DNA of 64,000 nucleotides from Prevotellaceae bacterium (lineage in GTDB: Bacteria > Bacteroidota > Bacteroidia > Bacteroidales > UBA932), in assembly GCA_031258195.1 (NCBI GenBank), contig JAIRNF010000039.1, forward strand, positions 62,001-126,000, given 5' to 3'. Position 1 is the first letter of the stretch; each line of letters opens with the position of its first letter. The notes beneath the pieces are model-generated. The model worked only from the letters and a program-made list of their open reading frames with translations. It made no database searches and had not been told where the DNA came from. The position numbers and the translations under genes were made by a program. Shown piece by piece: positions 26,219 through 36,406 of this stretch.

Positions 26219-29071
26219 TTAGAACGTTACGTTGAAAAGAATTTCTGCGCTTAAATTATTATTACGCGGTTTAATTAATCGGATACCTGTCATAAACGGA
26301 AACTCTTTTCGCATTATATGATAATCGGCAATTATATCAAGCCCATACGAAAATAGATTTGTGGTTACTACACCCTCTCTTCCATAGTACGAGTTTTGTC
26401 CTATATCGGTAAACAGGTTAAGACGGAATCGCTTGAAGTATAATAACGATCCTATATTGAAGTCGGGGTAGGCAATAGGAAAAGCGTAGTCTGCCGAAAA
26501 GAACTTCATTTCCTTACTTACAAAATCATTATACCCCCTAGGTCTTGAAAAAACGTTAGACATATAGTAGCGCTTTACATTTTGCTGCTGAAAGGTACCC
26601 GACAGTTTCAAACCATGGTTAATGAACAATCCCGGAGTATATACGGTGAGCCTTCCGCCATACGTCGAACCAAAGTTTTCCGTATCAAAGGGCATTGAGC
26701 GATGCGCAAATAAAACTCTATATCCCCAGCGCGGGTATATATCTCTTACAGATGAGCGGCTATAGGTATAATGTTGCAAAAAAAGATCCAATCTCGTTTG
26801 GCTCTGATAGTCGTCTTCTGAGGGGACGTAGTAGCTATCGTTGTTATGCTTTATGCTGACTTGTGGTATAAGTCCGCTTAGCGAACGTGTGCCATTCAGG
26901 GTAAGAGGGATGTATATGTTTGCGCCGATATCATACAGGTTTTTGCTCCCTTTACTTAGTGTTCCTTCTGTAATCAGCAGCTGCTTACCTCCTCCGTAGC
27001 TAGCCGTGATATCGATTACAGGATACCATCCCCTGTATGTAAATGAAGCATGCCCTGCGCTATAGCCATGCTCGTATGAATAACCAACTCTTGCGACCGC
27101 AGTGCTTAGCGAATTTTGAGAAAGTAACATAAAGCCGGGCTTTACCGATTGAATCAGCTCGTCGGGATCGAAGTTAACCTCAGAGTCCAATTCTACGTAA
27201 AGCGGCATCCGGCTATGAGGTCTGAATAGGTGTAAAGCCTTTCTGTACGGTTTACTCTCATAAAGTTTTCCGGTTGGGACGGTTACCGAATCTATATTAA
27301 AGCTTTCTTGGATAGAAAGCGAATCCGCTAAAACGAACCGATAGGGCTTATTCCAGTCAACCTCTTCCCATTCCGACGGATTAATATTTTTATAGGCTAA
27401 CCTGAATCCTTTTTTCTGATAGTCGGAAAAGTAAAGGCGGTTATCTTGCCTAGATATGTTGACATCAAACGCGCCGAATCGAGAAGATGTTACCTTGTAT
27501 ATTTTCTTGTCGCCTATATTTAACGCGTAAATGTTGTTTATACCGCTATGCCCCGATTCAAATAAAACATACCCGTCAAATACGCTTATGCCGCTAATGT
27601 TGACATACAATTCGGGGAGTAGCGTACTCCATTCTCCGCTATTAATGTTCAGAGAGTATATTCCCATCCCTTCATCGTTAAGCAATAGCACCGCGAGCAT
27701 TCCGGTGGTATTTATCCACGCGAGCTCGATTGCCCGGCTATTTAAGGGGGTATTATGCCGGTTAGTGATCGCGTCACTATTCGAATCTAATAAACAAATG
27801 CCGCTAACACCTTCTCTGCCTATGGTAGTTGCCGCGTAGTGGCTAAGGCTATCGTTAAACGCGAGGTTGAAGTAGCGACCTTTACGGGTATGTTTTGTTA
27901 CCTGTTTACTTTTCAGATCTAGCGATTTTACGTTGGCATACGAGCGTTGCTCCCAACGGGGGGCGCTTACATTCTCGCTCCAGTAAATCTTTCCTCTGTA
28001 CCGAGTGATCCTTCCGTTTATTGCGCCATGGTTTATGAGCTGTTCTTCTTTTCCCTCATCGTTTACCATAATCATACCGGAAGCCCTGCTCATACTCTCT
28101 TTTATAGCAATAAACGTTGTACCGCTAAGCGGCACTATAGAGCGGTAGCTGGTGTAATCATCATCTTCAGGAGTGAGGTAACCTAAGCTGGTATCATTTT
28201 TTAGCAGCCTATCCTCTTCTATCCATTGTTGCTGAAGAAAGGCAAAAACTTCTTTTTGTAAGTCTTTTACTTTTAAACCGGTATGTTTTTTCAGAGCGTT
28301 GCTAAAAGCGGGAAATTTGAAATAGCTCCGTGCTGACTCGTCCAGTACCTTATCCCAAATATCAACGCCATATTTATAGCGGGCATAGGCGACATTCTCG
28401 TATCCGAAGTGATATATATTCGGAACATTGTGTTTGTACGAGCCGTTAATCCACCTGTCGTATGTCCAATCAATATCCGATAAGAGATAAGCACGGTAAG
28501 CCATATGAAACTTCGCGTCTCTACCTCTTCCTGACGATGATAGCGCTGTTTCGGTCGCGACAGCATCGCCTTCTAAAAACCATTTTGGAATAGGTAGTAG
28601 CCACAACCCGCTTGTGTGCTCGCCAAATAAGTAGTAAGCTATGCGCGTAAAGCCTTTATTCAGCTTATCAATTTGGGCGACATGCCTAAACTCGTGTAGC
28701 GATAAATGCTTGCTCCACGGTTGAGAATAACCTTCAGCCGGCGGAGTAGTAATGAGTTCCATTCGGCTAGGAGCCCATGTTACCATTCCGTTAGAGTAAA
28801 CATTATCCGGATGTAAAACTACCGGGATTCGGATAGACGTATGACCTATACTCTTAGAGCCGTGAGCGTAAATGGTATCTAAAAGCCATGCATACTGTTG
28901 CGCAAGCGAATCGATAGGTTTAGGATAAATAAACTTAAAATGCGGAGTGGTAATTTGTTGCCAGCGTTGTCCCCATGCATCTGTACCATAACTTACATAT
29001 TGTCCGGATAGCGTATTTGCGGACAATATAAACAGGAAAACAAGTGGAAAGAGGAGCCGTATTCTTTTCAT
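26219..29071 (-). CDS. Outer membrane protein with HExxH peptidase-like, propeller-like and barrel regions
   Basis: 950 residues with a signal peptide (cleavage near ANTLSGQ). The N-terminal third has HLSLHEFRHVAQIDKLN near residue 127, an HExxH motif, and WFLEGDAVATET about 35 residues later, a possible third ligand, as in gluzincin metallopeptidases. The middle (about 300-600) holds repeated beta strands with ISRQDNRLYFSDYQ- and FNDSLSHYAATT-like motifs, resembling a TolB/WD40-type propeller. The last 300 residues look like outer membrane barrel strands, ending LSAEILFNVTF. Common but uncharacterised in Bacteroidota. Own promoter at 29096. Confidence 0.8.
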   Translation of the reverse strand: MKRIRLLFPLVFLFILSANTLSGQYVSYGTDAWGQRWQQITTPHFKFIYPKPIDSLAQQYAWLLDTIYAHGSKSIGHTSIRIPVVLHPDNVYSNGMVTWAPSRMELITTPPAEGYSQPWSKHLSLHEFRHVAQIDKLNKGFTRIAYYLFGEHTSGLWLLPIPKWFLEGDAVATETALSSSGRGRDAKFHMAYRAYLLSDIDWTYDRWINGSYKHNVPNIYHFGYENVAYARYKYGVDIWDKVLDESARSYFKFPAFSNALKKHTGLKVKDLQKEVFAFLQQQWIEEDRLLKNDTSLGYLTPEDDDYTSYRSIVPLSGTTFIAIKESMSRASGMIMVNDEGKEEQLINHGAINGRITRYRGKIYWSENVSAPRWEQRSYANVKSLDLKSKQVTKHTRKGRYFNLAFNDSLSHYAATTIGREGVSGICLLDSNSDAITNRHNTPLNSRAIELAWINTTGMLAVLLLNDEGMGIYSLNINSGEWSTLLPELYVNISGISVFDGYVLFESGHSGINNIYALNIGDKKIYKVTSSRFGAFDVNISRQDNRLYFSDYQKKGFRLAYKNINPSEWEEVDWNKPYRFVLADSLSIQESFNIDSVTVPTGKLYESKPYRKALHLFRPHSRMPLYVELDSEVNFDPDELIQSVKPGFMLLSQNSLSTAVARVGYSYEHGYSAGHASFTYRGWYPVIDITASYGGGKQLLITEGTLSKGSKNLYDIGANIYIPLTLNGTRSLSGLIPQVSIKHNNDSYYVPSEDDYQSQTRLDLFLQHYTYSRSSVRDIYPRWGYRVLFAHRSMPFDTENFGSTYGGRLTVYTPGLFINHGLKLSGTFQQQNVKRYYMSNVFSRPRGYNDFVSKEMKFFSADYAFPIAYPDFNIGSLLYFKRFRLNLFTDIGQNSYYGREGVVTTNLFSYGLDIIADYHIMRKEFPFMTGIRLIKPRNNNLSAEILFNVTF

Positions 29072-29095
29072 TTTGCTACGTACATGCTGATTCTA

Positions 29096-29103
29096 CAAAT
29101 GTA
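29096..29103 (-). promoter_or_regulatory. -7 element upstream of the 950-aa surface protein gene
   Basis: Minus-strand TACATTTG matches TAnnTTTG, 24 bp upstream of the ATG at 29071. Confidence 0.45.
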
Positions 29104-29241
29104 TGAAAAGATGCCTAATTGACAACAAGATTGACGACGCGCGAAGCCTTAGAATAGGAGATAAAGGGACAAAAAGACCCATCAATCTACCGATGTTAAA
29201 GCATTTTAGCTTTTAATCTTAACATGATAAGCCATTTGTTA

Positions 29242-29249
29242 TACCTTTG
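29242..29249 (+). promoter_or_regulatory. -7 element upstream of the DUF5723-OmpA gene
   Basis: TACCTTTG, 119 bp upstream of the ATG at 29369. This implies a 5' leader of about 110 bases, long enough for regulation; no known riboswitch is recognised in it. Confidence 0.45.
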
Positions 29250-29368
29250 TATCATTATTTTACGAATAATGTCGATTCTAGCGAACGCCAAGAGCTAATG
29301 CTTTTTTATCGACAAAAGCTAAAACAAAACTATATGGGGTTTTGTTGTACTAACCAAAAACAACGTTT

Positions 29369-31267
29369 ATGAAAAAAATTGTAGCCCTTGCGGCATGCCT
29401 TATACTAGGAGCGGGTTTACTACATGCCCAATCGTACACAGGTTATTTCTACAATAACTACGAAGGAGTTGGGGGTATTACGGCAAACCCGGCTAACATA
29501 GCAGGTAGCGTTTACAAGTTGGATGTAAACATTTTTTCTGCAAGTGGATATTTTGGAACCAACGCTTACGAGGTAAAAAAATCAACCTTGTTTAAGTTTA
29601 AGTTTTCCGGTTGGCGAGAAGGCAACCACTACAAGCGAGTGAATAATAGCGATAGCAAAGATTTTTGGACAAACATAGATATTCTCGGTCCTTCTGTAAT
29701 GGTTGCTATTAACGAAAAGCACTCTGTTGCGCTATCTACTCGGTTTAGGTTTCTAGCAAACGAGAGGAATTTATCTAACGATGTGTTCCAGCTGTTCGGA
29801 AAAACTGAGCCTAATGCTATATACGGTCAGGCTCTTCGGCAGAATAACCTAAGAGTTGATGCCCATGCTTTTGCTGATATCGGCTTAACGTACGGAGGAG
29901 TACTTTTTGAGAACGACCGCCATAAGCTGAAGGTAGGGGCTACTGCTAAATGGGTGCTTGGTCTGGGAGCCGGCTCGTTATACGGCGATAACGTAAATGT
30001 AAATCTTTTAGACGCCAATAATATTACTACACTTACGGGAAGTGCAAGTATAGCATACTCAACAGGTATAGACAGGCTTATTGATGGAAATCTGGACGGC
30101 GGCTTAGGCAGCTATATTGATGCTAGAGGTGTTGGTTTCGATCTGGGCGTTGTTTACGAATGGACATCGGCTGCTAATCGTGCCAGAGTGGAAGAGGAAG
30201 GAAACGCTTGGTTTTCTCCTACAGGCTATAAGCTAAGAATTTCGGCATCGGTAACGGATATAGGTAGGCTAAAGTATGATGTTGTGTCTAACTCGGCTTC
30301 TTATGCGTTGAATTTTAGCGGAGTTCCTAGTGATATTCTGAATCTGGGCGATCGCTCGCTTGATGAGTATATTAACGATTTAAAAGCCGGAGGGTATATC
30401 AGTCAATCTGGAATAAGTGAGCTTAAACCATCATTACCTACACTACTTCATGCCAACGTTGATTGGCAGGCATGGAAACGCTTCTATGTAAATCTTGACG
30501 GAGCATTAAATCTGGTTGGCGACAAAAAGATGGGGGCGCGCTATTTATCGGGTCTTGCACTTACCCCTCGTTATGAAAGCCGCTGGTTTAGCGTATATAG
30601 CCCTGTTACATATAACGAGAAAGACGAATTTGGGTGGGGTCTCGGTTTTAATGTAGGTGTATTTTACGTAGGGTCGAGCTCTATACTTAGCAATGTAATC
30701 CGTAGCGATGTTAAAAGTGCCGATTTTCATGTGGGTATGCATGTACCTATTGGTCGCGCTAAGAAGGTTAAGTCTAAACCGATTATTCATGAGCCTGTTT
30801 ATATTCCGGAACCGGAACCGCCCCGCGTTGATACGGTTATTCAGATTAAGGAGGTTATTAAGTATATCGAACCGGAGCCTATACCCGAGCCTGTTAAGGT
30901 TGATGAGGTAATAGTAAAAGAAGTAGAGCTGCTAGCCCATAGTATATACTTTGTAACAGGAAGCGATTGGCTACTCATAGAATCGCGTGAACCGCTAAAT
31001 AGAATTGCTGAAATATTAAAGGCTAACCCCGATATATATGCAACAATAGAAGGACACGCCGATAGCGTGGGTTCTGATGCGACTAACGATGCGCTGTCGC
31101 AACGGCGCGCCGATAGAATCGCCAGCTATCTGATAGAGCAAGGTGTTGATACATGGAGGATTTCTACCACCGCCTACGGTTCTCACCGGCCGTTTGCGGC
31201 TAACCTGACGAACGCGGGTAAAGCTAAGAACCGTAGAGTTGAAATAAGGCTACACTATAACGAATAG
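29369..31267 (+). CDS. DUF5723 domain protein with C-terminal OmpA domain
   Basis: 632 residues. Signal peptide ending in LLHAQ, then a DUF5723-type beta-barrel region (about 22-475) beginning SYTGYFYNNYEGVGGITANPANIAG, a proline/glutamate-rich linker (PIIHEPVYIPEPEPPRVD, about 478-520), and an OmpA peptidoglycan-binding domain with ATIEGHADSVGSDATNDALSQ and NRRVEIRLHY at the end. It would span the outer membrane and tether it to the cell wall. Monocistronic, with a terminator right after. Domain order is clear; specific role unknown. Confidence 0.88.
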   Translation: MKKIVALAACLILGAGLLHAQSYTGYFYNNYEGVGGITANPANIAGSVYKLDVNIFSASGYFGTNAYEVKKSTLFKFKFSGWREGNHYKRVNNSDSKDFWTNIDILGPSVMVAINEKHSVALSTRFRFLANERNLSNDVFQLFGKTEPNAIYGQALRQNNLRVDAHAFADIGLTYGGVLFENDRHKLKVGATAKWVLGLGAGSLYGDNVNVNLLDANNITTLTGSASIAYSTGIDRLIDGNLDGGLGSYIDARGVGFDLGVVYEWTSAANRARVEEEGNAWFSPTGYKLRISASVTDIGRLKYDVVSNSASYALNFSGVPSDILNLGDRSLDEYINDLKAGGYISQSGISELKPSLPTLLHANVDWQAWKRFYVNLDGALNLVGDKKMGARYLSGLALTPRYESRWFSVYSPVTYNEKDEFGWGLGFNVGVFYVGSSSILSNVIRSDVKSADFHVGMHVPIGRAKKVKSKPIIHEPVYIPEPEPPRVDTVIQIKEVIKYIEPEPIPEPVKVDEVIVKEVELLAHSIYFVTGSDWLLIESREPLNRIAEILKANPDIYATIEGHADSVGSDATNDALSQRRADRIASYLIEQGVDTWRISTTAYGSHRPFAANLTNAGKAKNRRVEIRLHYNE

Positions 31268-31286
31268 GTTTATAGATGAGTTAATA

Positions 31287-31321
31287 AAAAGGGAGACTCA
31301 ACAAGCCGTGGGTCTCCCTTT
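31287..31321. terminator. Hairpin terminator
   Basis: AAAGGGAGAC pairs with GTCTCCCTTT around a 14-base loop, followed by GCTTTATTT, between convergent genes. Confidence 0.8.
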
Positions 31322-31345
31322 GCTTTATTTGCTTAAGCTTAGTTT

Positions 31346-32294
31346 CTACAATGGCTTAACCGGTATGCAGCTATCCACTATAAACTTTTGCTCGGGATGT
31401 TCCATATGGTTACTATGATACAGCTCATACGTACATCCATCTCCCTGTTGATAACCGCTCTCGGTAAACCAAAGGCACATGCTGTTCCACGCTTTTTCGA
31501 ACTCATCTTTGCCAACCTCAAAACGACCAACGGCATATTTACCAGCAGGAACCGTCATTTTTCCAATTTCATTCTCAACTTTTACATCTTCTTTTAGCGT
31601 TATACACACGCTCGACCTTACTTTCTCAATGCTTGTAATACTAGGATCATCGTGCGCAACTGTAATTGTTTTTACATCGGGAGAGCTAAGTAAACCGCGT
31701 GGTGCCGCCCATTTTATCAGCTTATCATAGGCACTTCCAATTTGGTTAAATGCTCCGGTATGACGACAGTAGGCGACATAAAATTCGGGCATTTCCTTTA
31801 CTTCAATCTTTGCATTCGTAATTAGTAGTTCTTTAAATTCAACGCCGCAAAGATGGGGGGGCGAAATCCGGAGGTAGCTGCTTATTCTTGCCAACTACTT
31901 TACCATTTTCGCTATGGTAAAATCCTTCTTTAGCATATACTGCTAAATCTGTTTCGCGAAATTCGCGGGCTGTGATGTCAAAATATTTACGAAATGAACG
32001 GCTGAATAATGCTAAGCTGCTAAATCCGCAAGCGCGGACAATATCATTTATTGACATTTCGGGGTGTGTTCGTAATAGCCGGGCTGCTTTCCCTAGACGA
32101 ATTCGCTGAATAAAGCCGGCGGGCGTTTCACCCGCTAGAAATGTGAATATTCGGTGAAAGTGATAGGGTGAAAAATGAGCTTGATTTGCAATGGTATTAA
32201 GATTTAGAACATCTGCTAAGTTCTTCTCCACATGATCCATTACCTTATTTATTCGTGATATATATTCCTTCCGGCTTCTTTCTTGGGCATTCAT
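31346..32294 (-). pseudogene. AraC-family regulator with GyrI-like effector domain, split at a C7 tract
   Basis: N-terminal frame (31839-32294): two helix-turn-helix units, with VLNLNTIANQAHFSPYHFHR and INDIVRACGFSSLALFSRSF, the normal AraC DNA-binding domain, here N-terminal as in Rob/SoxS-GyrI types. C-terminal frame (31346-31894): GyrI-like small-molecule-binding domain with EMPEFYVAYCRHTGAF and the end CTYELYHSNHMEHPEQKFIVD. The frames meet at a run of seven C on the minus strand (31856-31862); six C would join DFAP to HLCGVEF and restore one protein of about 315 residues. The domain order is intact otherwise. Confidence 0.88.
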
Positions 32295-32415
32295 ACTGTG
32301 TATTTATAAAATGAGGTTGAAATAATAGTAATATCTTAATCGTATTTTACTAATCTTGCTATTGGGTTATTCTAAAGGCTTTTACCAAAATTTCTATAGA
32401 AATAAGAAAAATGCT

Positions 32416-32423
32416 TAACTTTG
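32416..32423 (+). promoter_or_regulatory. -7 element upstream of efp
   Basis: TAACTTTG matches TAnnTTTG and lies 31 bp upstream of the efp ATG. Confidence 0.5.
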
Positions 32424-32454
32424 TAACCTAACACTAACACAATACAATAACTAA

Positions 32455-33024
32455 ATGGCTACTACGGCAGATTTTAAGAACGGACTTTACATTTCTTATA
32501 ACGGCAAACCTTGTGTCATTACATGGTTCCAGCACGTTAAGCCCGGTAAGGGAGGCGCATTTGTTAAGGTTAAGATGAAAAACCTTGAGAACGGTAAAAC
32601 GCTGGAGAATACTTTTACTGCCGGCGAAAAAATTGATATTATTACGGTTGAGCGTCGTCCCTATCAGTTTTTGTACAAAGATGAAAATGGCTTCAACTTT
32701 ATGCATAACGAAACGTTCGAGCAGATTAACCTCGCTCCTGAAATGGTTGATAATGCAGATTTAATGAAAGAAGGACAGTATGTTGAAATGATGTTTCTTG
32801 CAGACGAAGAAAGGGTGCTTACCTGCGAGTTGCCTCCTTTTGTTGAGCTTGTTGTAACCTATACCGAGCCGGCTGTTAAGGGCGATACGGCTTCAACTTC
32901 GGCATTAAAGAGTGCGACGTTAGAGACAGGAGCAGAGATTATGGTTCCGCTTTTTATTAATCAAGATGAAAAGATTAAGGTAGATACTCGTACGCGCGAA
33001 TACTCTGAGCGCGTTAAAGGATAG
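32455..33024 (+). CDS. efp: Elongation factor P
   Basis: 189 residues, three beta-barrel domains. The N-terminal KOW-like domain carries the tip loop KPGKGGAF near residue 30-37, where the lysine that can be modified sits, then the OB domain and C-terminal domain with the family signature KSATLETGAEIMVPLFINQ. EF-P rescues ribosomes at proline runs. The start MATTADFKNGLYISYNGKPC and length are normal. Monocistronic, with a promoter 31 bp upstream and a strong hairpin downstream. No modification-enzyme gene is next to it. Confidence 0.96.
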   Translation: MATTADFKNGLYISYNGKPCVITWFQHVKPGKGGAFVKVKMKNLENGKTLENTFTAGEKIDIITVERRPYQFLYKDENGFNFMHNETFEQINLAPEMVDNADLMKEGQYVEMMFLADEERVLTCELPPFVELVVTYTEPAVKGDTASTSALKSATLETGAEIMVPLFINQDEKIKVDTRTREYSERVKG

Positions 33025-33049
33025 GATTTAGCAAAGTATAGAATCAGAT

Positions 33050-33094
33050 ACAAAGAGAGGTTACGCGTATTACGCGTAACCTCTCTTTGTTTTA
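33050..33094 (+). terminator. Hairpin terminator after efp
   Basis: ACAAAGAGAGGTTACGCG pairs perfectly with CGCGTAACCTCTCTTTGT around TATTA, followed by TTTT. Very long perfect stem. Confidence 0.88.
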
Positions 33095-33142
33095 AGGCGG
33101 TAAGCAGAAAGCATAGCACTAAAACCGTATAGATTTGGCTAG

Positions 33143-33320
33143 TGGTACATTTAGAAAAATCTTCGTCATTTCGACCAAAGGGAGAAATCTGTTAAATAGT
33201 AGTAGTACATTGAATTAGCGGATTTCTCCCTTTGGTCGAAATGACGGTATTATTTTTTGTAAAACTATGGTGTCGGTTGTAAAACATTATTTATCATACA
33301 TATCAATATTCTAAATGATG
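33143..33320. repeat. Palindromic intergenic repeat, full copy 1
   Basis: The core is a stem of about 29 bp: CGTCATTTCGACCAAAGGGA... pairs with ...TCCCTTTGGTCGAAATGACG, with a variable centre of about 35 bases. The flanks also match copy 2 at 41089-41264 (TTTAGAAAAATCT before; TATGGTGT and CATATCAATAT after), so the whole unit is about 177 bp. It lies between the efp terminator and the M16 protease terminator. Confidence 0.85.
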
Positions 33321-33376
33321 CGCTATGGGTCACTTTCTACGTAACTCTCCACGAATAAGAACGACGCGTTCTAAAA

Positions 33377-33420
33377 CAAAAAACCGTCATGCCAAATATA
33401 AATTAGGCACGACGGTTTTT
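33377..33420 (-). terminator. Hairpin terminator after the M16 protease gene
   Basis: AAAAACCGTC and GACGGTTTTT form a 10-bp stem with an inner ATGCC..GGCAC pairing, between the repeat and the convergent M16 gene. Confidence 0.75.
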
Positions 33421-33455
33421 AAGTGTTTATTCTATGTTTCTGCTAAAAGCTGCTG

Positions 33456-36371
33456 CTAGTATCCGAAAATCTGTTCCGTAGTTAAACGGGTAATCGGACC
33501 GTACTTAGCAAGCGAAGCCATATCCAGCTCTGCCTCCTTACCTAATACGCAGTAAGTATAAGTACGATTCTTAATCCACTCTTCTTGGAACTTAATAACA
33601 TCTTGCAATGTCATTGTTTGCACATTTTCAAATACAGCCTTACGCCTGTCAATATTCAGACCTAAGTCTTGCGCGCTGAGGTAACTCCAAAGAATATCCG
33701 ATTTTAAAATACGCTCTGTACGTATACGTGTAATAATCGCATCCTTAGCAAGGTTGAACGCGTTTTCTGATTGAGGCATATTGTTGATAATTTCATCAAA
33801 TGCCTGCATAGCGTCCGCCATCTTATCGTTTTGCGTAGCAATAAAGCTTGTAAAAGTATAAGGACGATCTAGCTTAGACGGAGAGCCTAGCCTTGCGCTT
33901 GCGGAGTATGCTAAACCTCTGGCTTCGCGCATTTCTTGGAATACAATAGCGTTCATGCCACCACCAAAGTATTCGTTATACATCGATACGATTGGATTAA
34001 GCGACAGATCGAATTTTTCGCCTCTGTTAGAGTACGAAATAAAGTAAATTTGACGGGCATCGTAAGGTGCCAATAATACTTTGTTCGTAGGTGTTTCTAA
34101 CATCTTAAATTCTTCGTTCTTTACAATAGGAGTTAGCGTTTCCGGAACATTGTGCAGCTTATTAACGCTAGCAATAAACTCATCTATAGACTTTGGTCCG
34201 TAGTAAAGAATTTTATGCTCATAGCTATTCAGCTTATTAATACGAGTGATTAAATCTTCTGGCTTAAGGTCGTTCAATTCTTTAGCTGAAAGAACGTTGG
34301 TAGCCGGAGATTTAGCACCGTACATAGCGTAGTTTTGTAGCATTCTAAAGTTTGCCGATTGATTCTTTTTCGAGTCGCCTCTAGACTTTAGAATATCTCC
34401 CTTCATATTTTCAAGTACGGCAACATTTGGTTGAGCGTCGGCAAGTAGCGATTCGAACAGCTCCATTGCCTTATCCATATTCTCGCTTAAACCCTGTATG
34501 CCTACATAAACTCTTTCGGAGTCTGAAGAAACAAAGTAATCACAAGCCAGTTTATAGAACTCTTGCTTAATTTGCTCAGGAGTATATTGGCTTGTTCCCA
34601 AATAATCCAAGTAAGAAACAGCTGTACCTAACGCCTTATCTTCGTTAGTACCCATTTCAAATACATACATTATAGAGAATAGATCGTTACTTGTATTTTG
34701 TTTGTACAGTACTTCTATATTAGATTTTGCGATGCTCTTAGATAGATCTTTTGAGAAGTCGAGGAATACGGGTTCTATAGGCTTTACGTTTGCAGCGGCT
34801 TTTTGTATTTCTGTTAAGAATACGCTGGCTGTATCGCGATTCGTGAAGATAGGAGTAATCTCCGGTTTATCTATCTTAAGCTCGTTAGGATCTTTTCCTT
34901 CACGCTTATAAACAATAACGTAGTTGTCTTTAAAGTTAGCGTTGGCAAAATCTACGATTTGTTGCTTGGTAATCTTGCTCATTTTATCAAGAGAAGCAAC
35001 TTCGTCTGCCCAGCTGGTACCATTGATAAACGACGTTACAAACATATTTGCACGAGAGTAGTTGTACTCAAGCCGCATTTGCATGTAGCGCTTAAAGTTA
35101 TTTATAGTTGCCTGAATTAAATCTTCTTCAAAATCACCTTTTTTCAGCTTTTCAACTTCGGCAAGTAGTATATCCTTAACATCATCCAACGATTGTCCTG
35201 CTTTCGGTCTTCCGCCAAACATCAGCATTCCGTAGTCTGCCATCATTTCCGCATATCCGTATGCCGAAAGAACCTTTTGCTGCTGATTAACATTCAGGTC
35301 AACTAATCCGGCTTTTCCATTATAAAGTATCTGACCAATAAGAGTTATTATTTCAGCATCGGGGGTTGCGGCTCCGGGTAAACGCCAAGCCATAGACATG
35401 CTTTCTGCTTCTAAGCCCCATACTTCTTTTACGACAGGTGCTGTGAGAGGAGGTTCTGGTGCAAACTCCAGCTTTGGTAATGACTCGTTAGGCTTCATTC
35501 CGCCAAAATACTTATCGATTATAGCGATTGCTTCATCCGGATTAAAATCACCCGACATACAAATTGCCATATTGTTCGGAACGTACCATTGCTTGTAGTA
35601 ATTCTTAATATTGATAATAGAAGGATTTTTTAGGTGCTCTTGTGATCCGAGTACGGTTTGAGTTCCATATGGGTGGTTAGGGAAAAGACCTTCCATTACA
35701 GCATAGTATGCCTTAGTTCCGTCTCTGGTTAGAGACATATTCTTTTCTTCATAAACAGTTTCTAATTCTGTATGGAAAAGACGAATTACGTTATTCTGGA
35801 AACGGTCGGCTTGTATCTTTGCCCAATTCTCAACCTCGTTAGCAGGGATATCTTCAACATAAACCGTCATGTCCATACCGGTGTATGCATTAGTACCATC
35901 TGCGCCAATAGCAGACATCAGCTTATCATACTCGTTCGGAATAGCAAGCTTAGACGCTTCGTACGAAATGCTATCAATTTGTTTGTATATGGCTTTGCGC
36001 TCAGCGTCGTCGGTAGTTTTGCGGTAAACTTCAAACAGCCCTTCAATTTCGTCAAGCATAAGTTTTTCTTGCTCGTAGTTTTGCGTTCCGAATTGTTCGG
36101 TACCTTTAAACATCAAGTGCTCGAAGTAGTGAGCCAATCCGGTAGTTTCGGCGGGGTCGTTCTTACCTCCTACGCGTACAGCGACATATGTTTGAATTCT
36201 TGGCTCATCTTTATTTACTGTTAAGTAAACCTTTAAACCGTTGTCTAAAGTATAAATTCTTGCGTTAAGCGGATCGTTCGGTACGGTCTCGTACTTATAC
36301 TCAGAGCCTCCGCATGATGCAGTCACCATTACAATGCATGACAGCAACAACCATTTGATGCTTTTTCTCAT
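33456..36371 (-). CDS. M16 family zinc metalloprotease, lipoprotein
   Basis: 971 residues, two tandem M16 units (about 30-480 and 520-950). The first has the inverted zinc motif HYFEHLMFKG (HxxEH) near residue 82 and the distal glutamate in ETVYEEKNMS near 205; the second unit lacks the zinc motif, as is normal for pitrilysin-like fused proteins. The N-terminus has a lipobox, VTASC followed by GGS, so it is probably anchored in the envelope. It would degrade peptides in the periplasm. Own -7 element at 36399. Length typical of Bacteroidota homologues. Confidence 0.93.
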   Translation of the reverse strand: MRKSIKWLLLSCIVMVTASCGGSEYKYETVPNDPLNARIYTLDNGLKVYLTVNKDEPRIQTYVAVRVGGKNDPAETTGLAHYFEHLMFKGTEQFGTQNYEQEKLMLDEIEGLFEVYRKTTDDAERKAIYKQIDSISYEASKLAIPNEYDKLMSAIGADGTNAYTGMDMTVYVEDIPANEVENWAKIQADRFQNNVIRLFHTELETVYEEKNMSLTRDGTKAYYAVMEGLFPNHPYGTQTVLGSQEHLKNPSIINIKNYYKQWYVPNNMAICMSGDFNPDEAIAIIDKYFGGMKPNESLPKLEFAPEPPLTAPVVKEVWGLEAESMSMAWRLPGAATPDAEIITLIGQILYNGKAGLVDLNVNQQQKVLSAYGYAEMMADYGMLMFGGRPKAGQSLDDVKDILLAEVEKLKKGDFEEDLIQATINNFKRYMQMRLEYNYSRANMFVTSFINGTSWADEVASLDKMSKITKQQIVDFANANFKDNYVIVYKREGKDPNELKIDKPEITPIFTNRDTASVFLTEIQKAAANVKPIEPVFLDFSKDLSKSIAKSNIEVLYKQNTSNDLFSIMYVFEMGTNEDKALGTAVSYLDYLGTSQYTPEQIKQEFYKLACDYFVSSDSERVYVGIQGLSENMDKAMELFESLLADAQPNVAVLENMKGDILKSRGDSKKNQSANFRMLQNYAMYGAKSPATNVLSAKELNDLKPEDLITRINKLNSYEHKILYYGPKSIDEFIASVNKLHNVPETLTPIVKNEEFKMLETPTNKVLLAPYDARQIYFISYSNRGEKFDLSLNPIVSMYNEYFGGGMNAIVFQEMREARGLAYSASARLGSPSKLDRPYTFTSFIATQNDKMADAMQAFDEIINNMPQSENAFNLAKDAIITRIRTERILKSDILWSYLSAQDLGLNIDRRKAVFENVQTMTLQDVIKFQEEWIKNRTYTYCVLGKEAELDMASLAKYGPITRLTTEQIFGY

Positions 36372-36398
36372 AGCCGATTATTTTTTTGGTTTGCATTG

Positions 36399-36406
36399 CA
36401 AAGGTA
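36399..36406 (-). promoter_or_regulatory. -7 element upstream of the M16 gene
   Basis: Minus-strand TACCTTTG, 27 bp upstream of the ATG at 36371. The rest of 36407-36578 is AT-rich intergenic sequence in which I see no gene. Confidence 0.5.
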
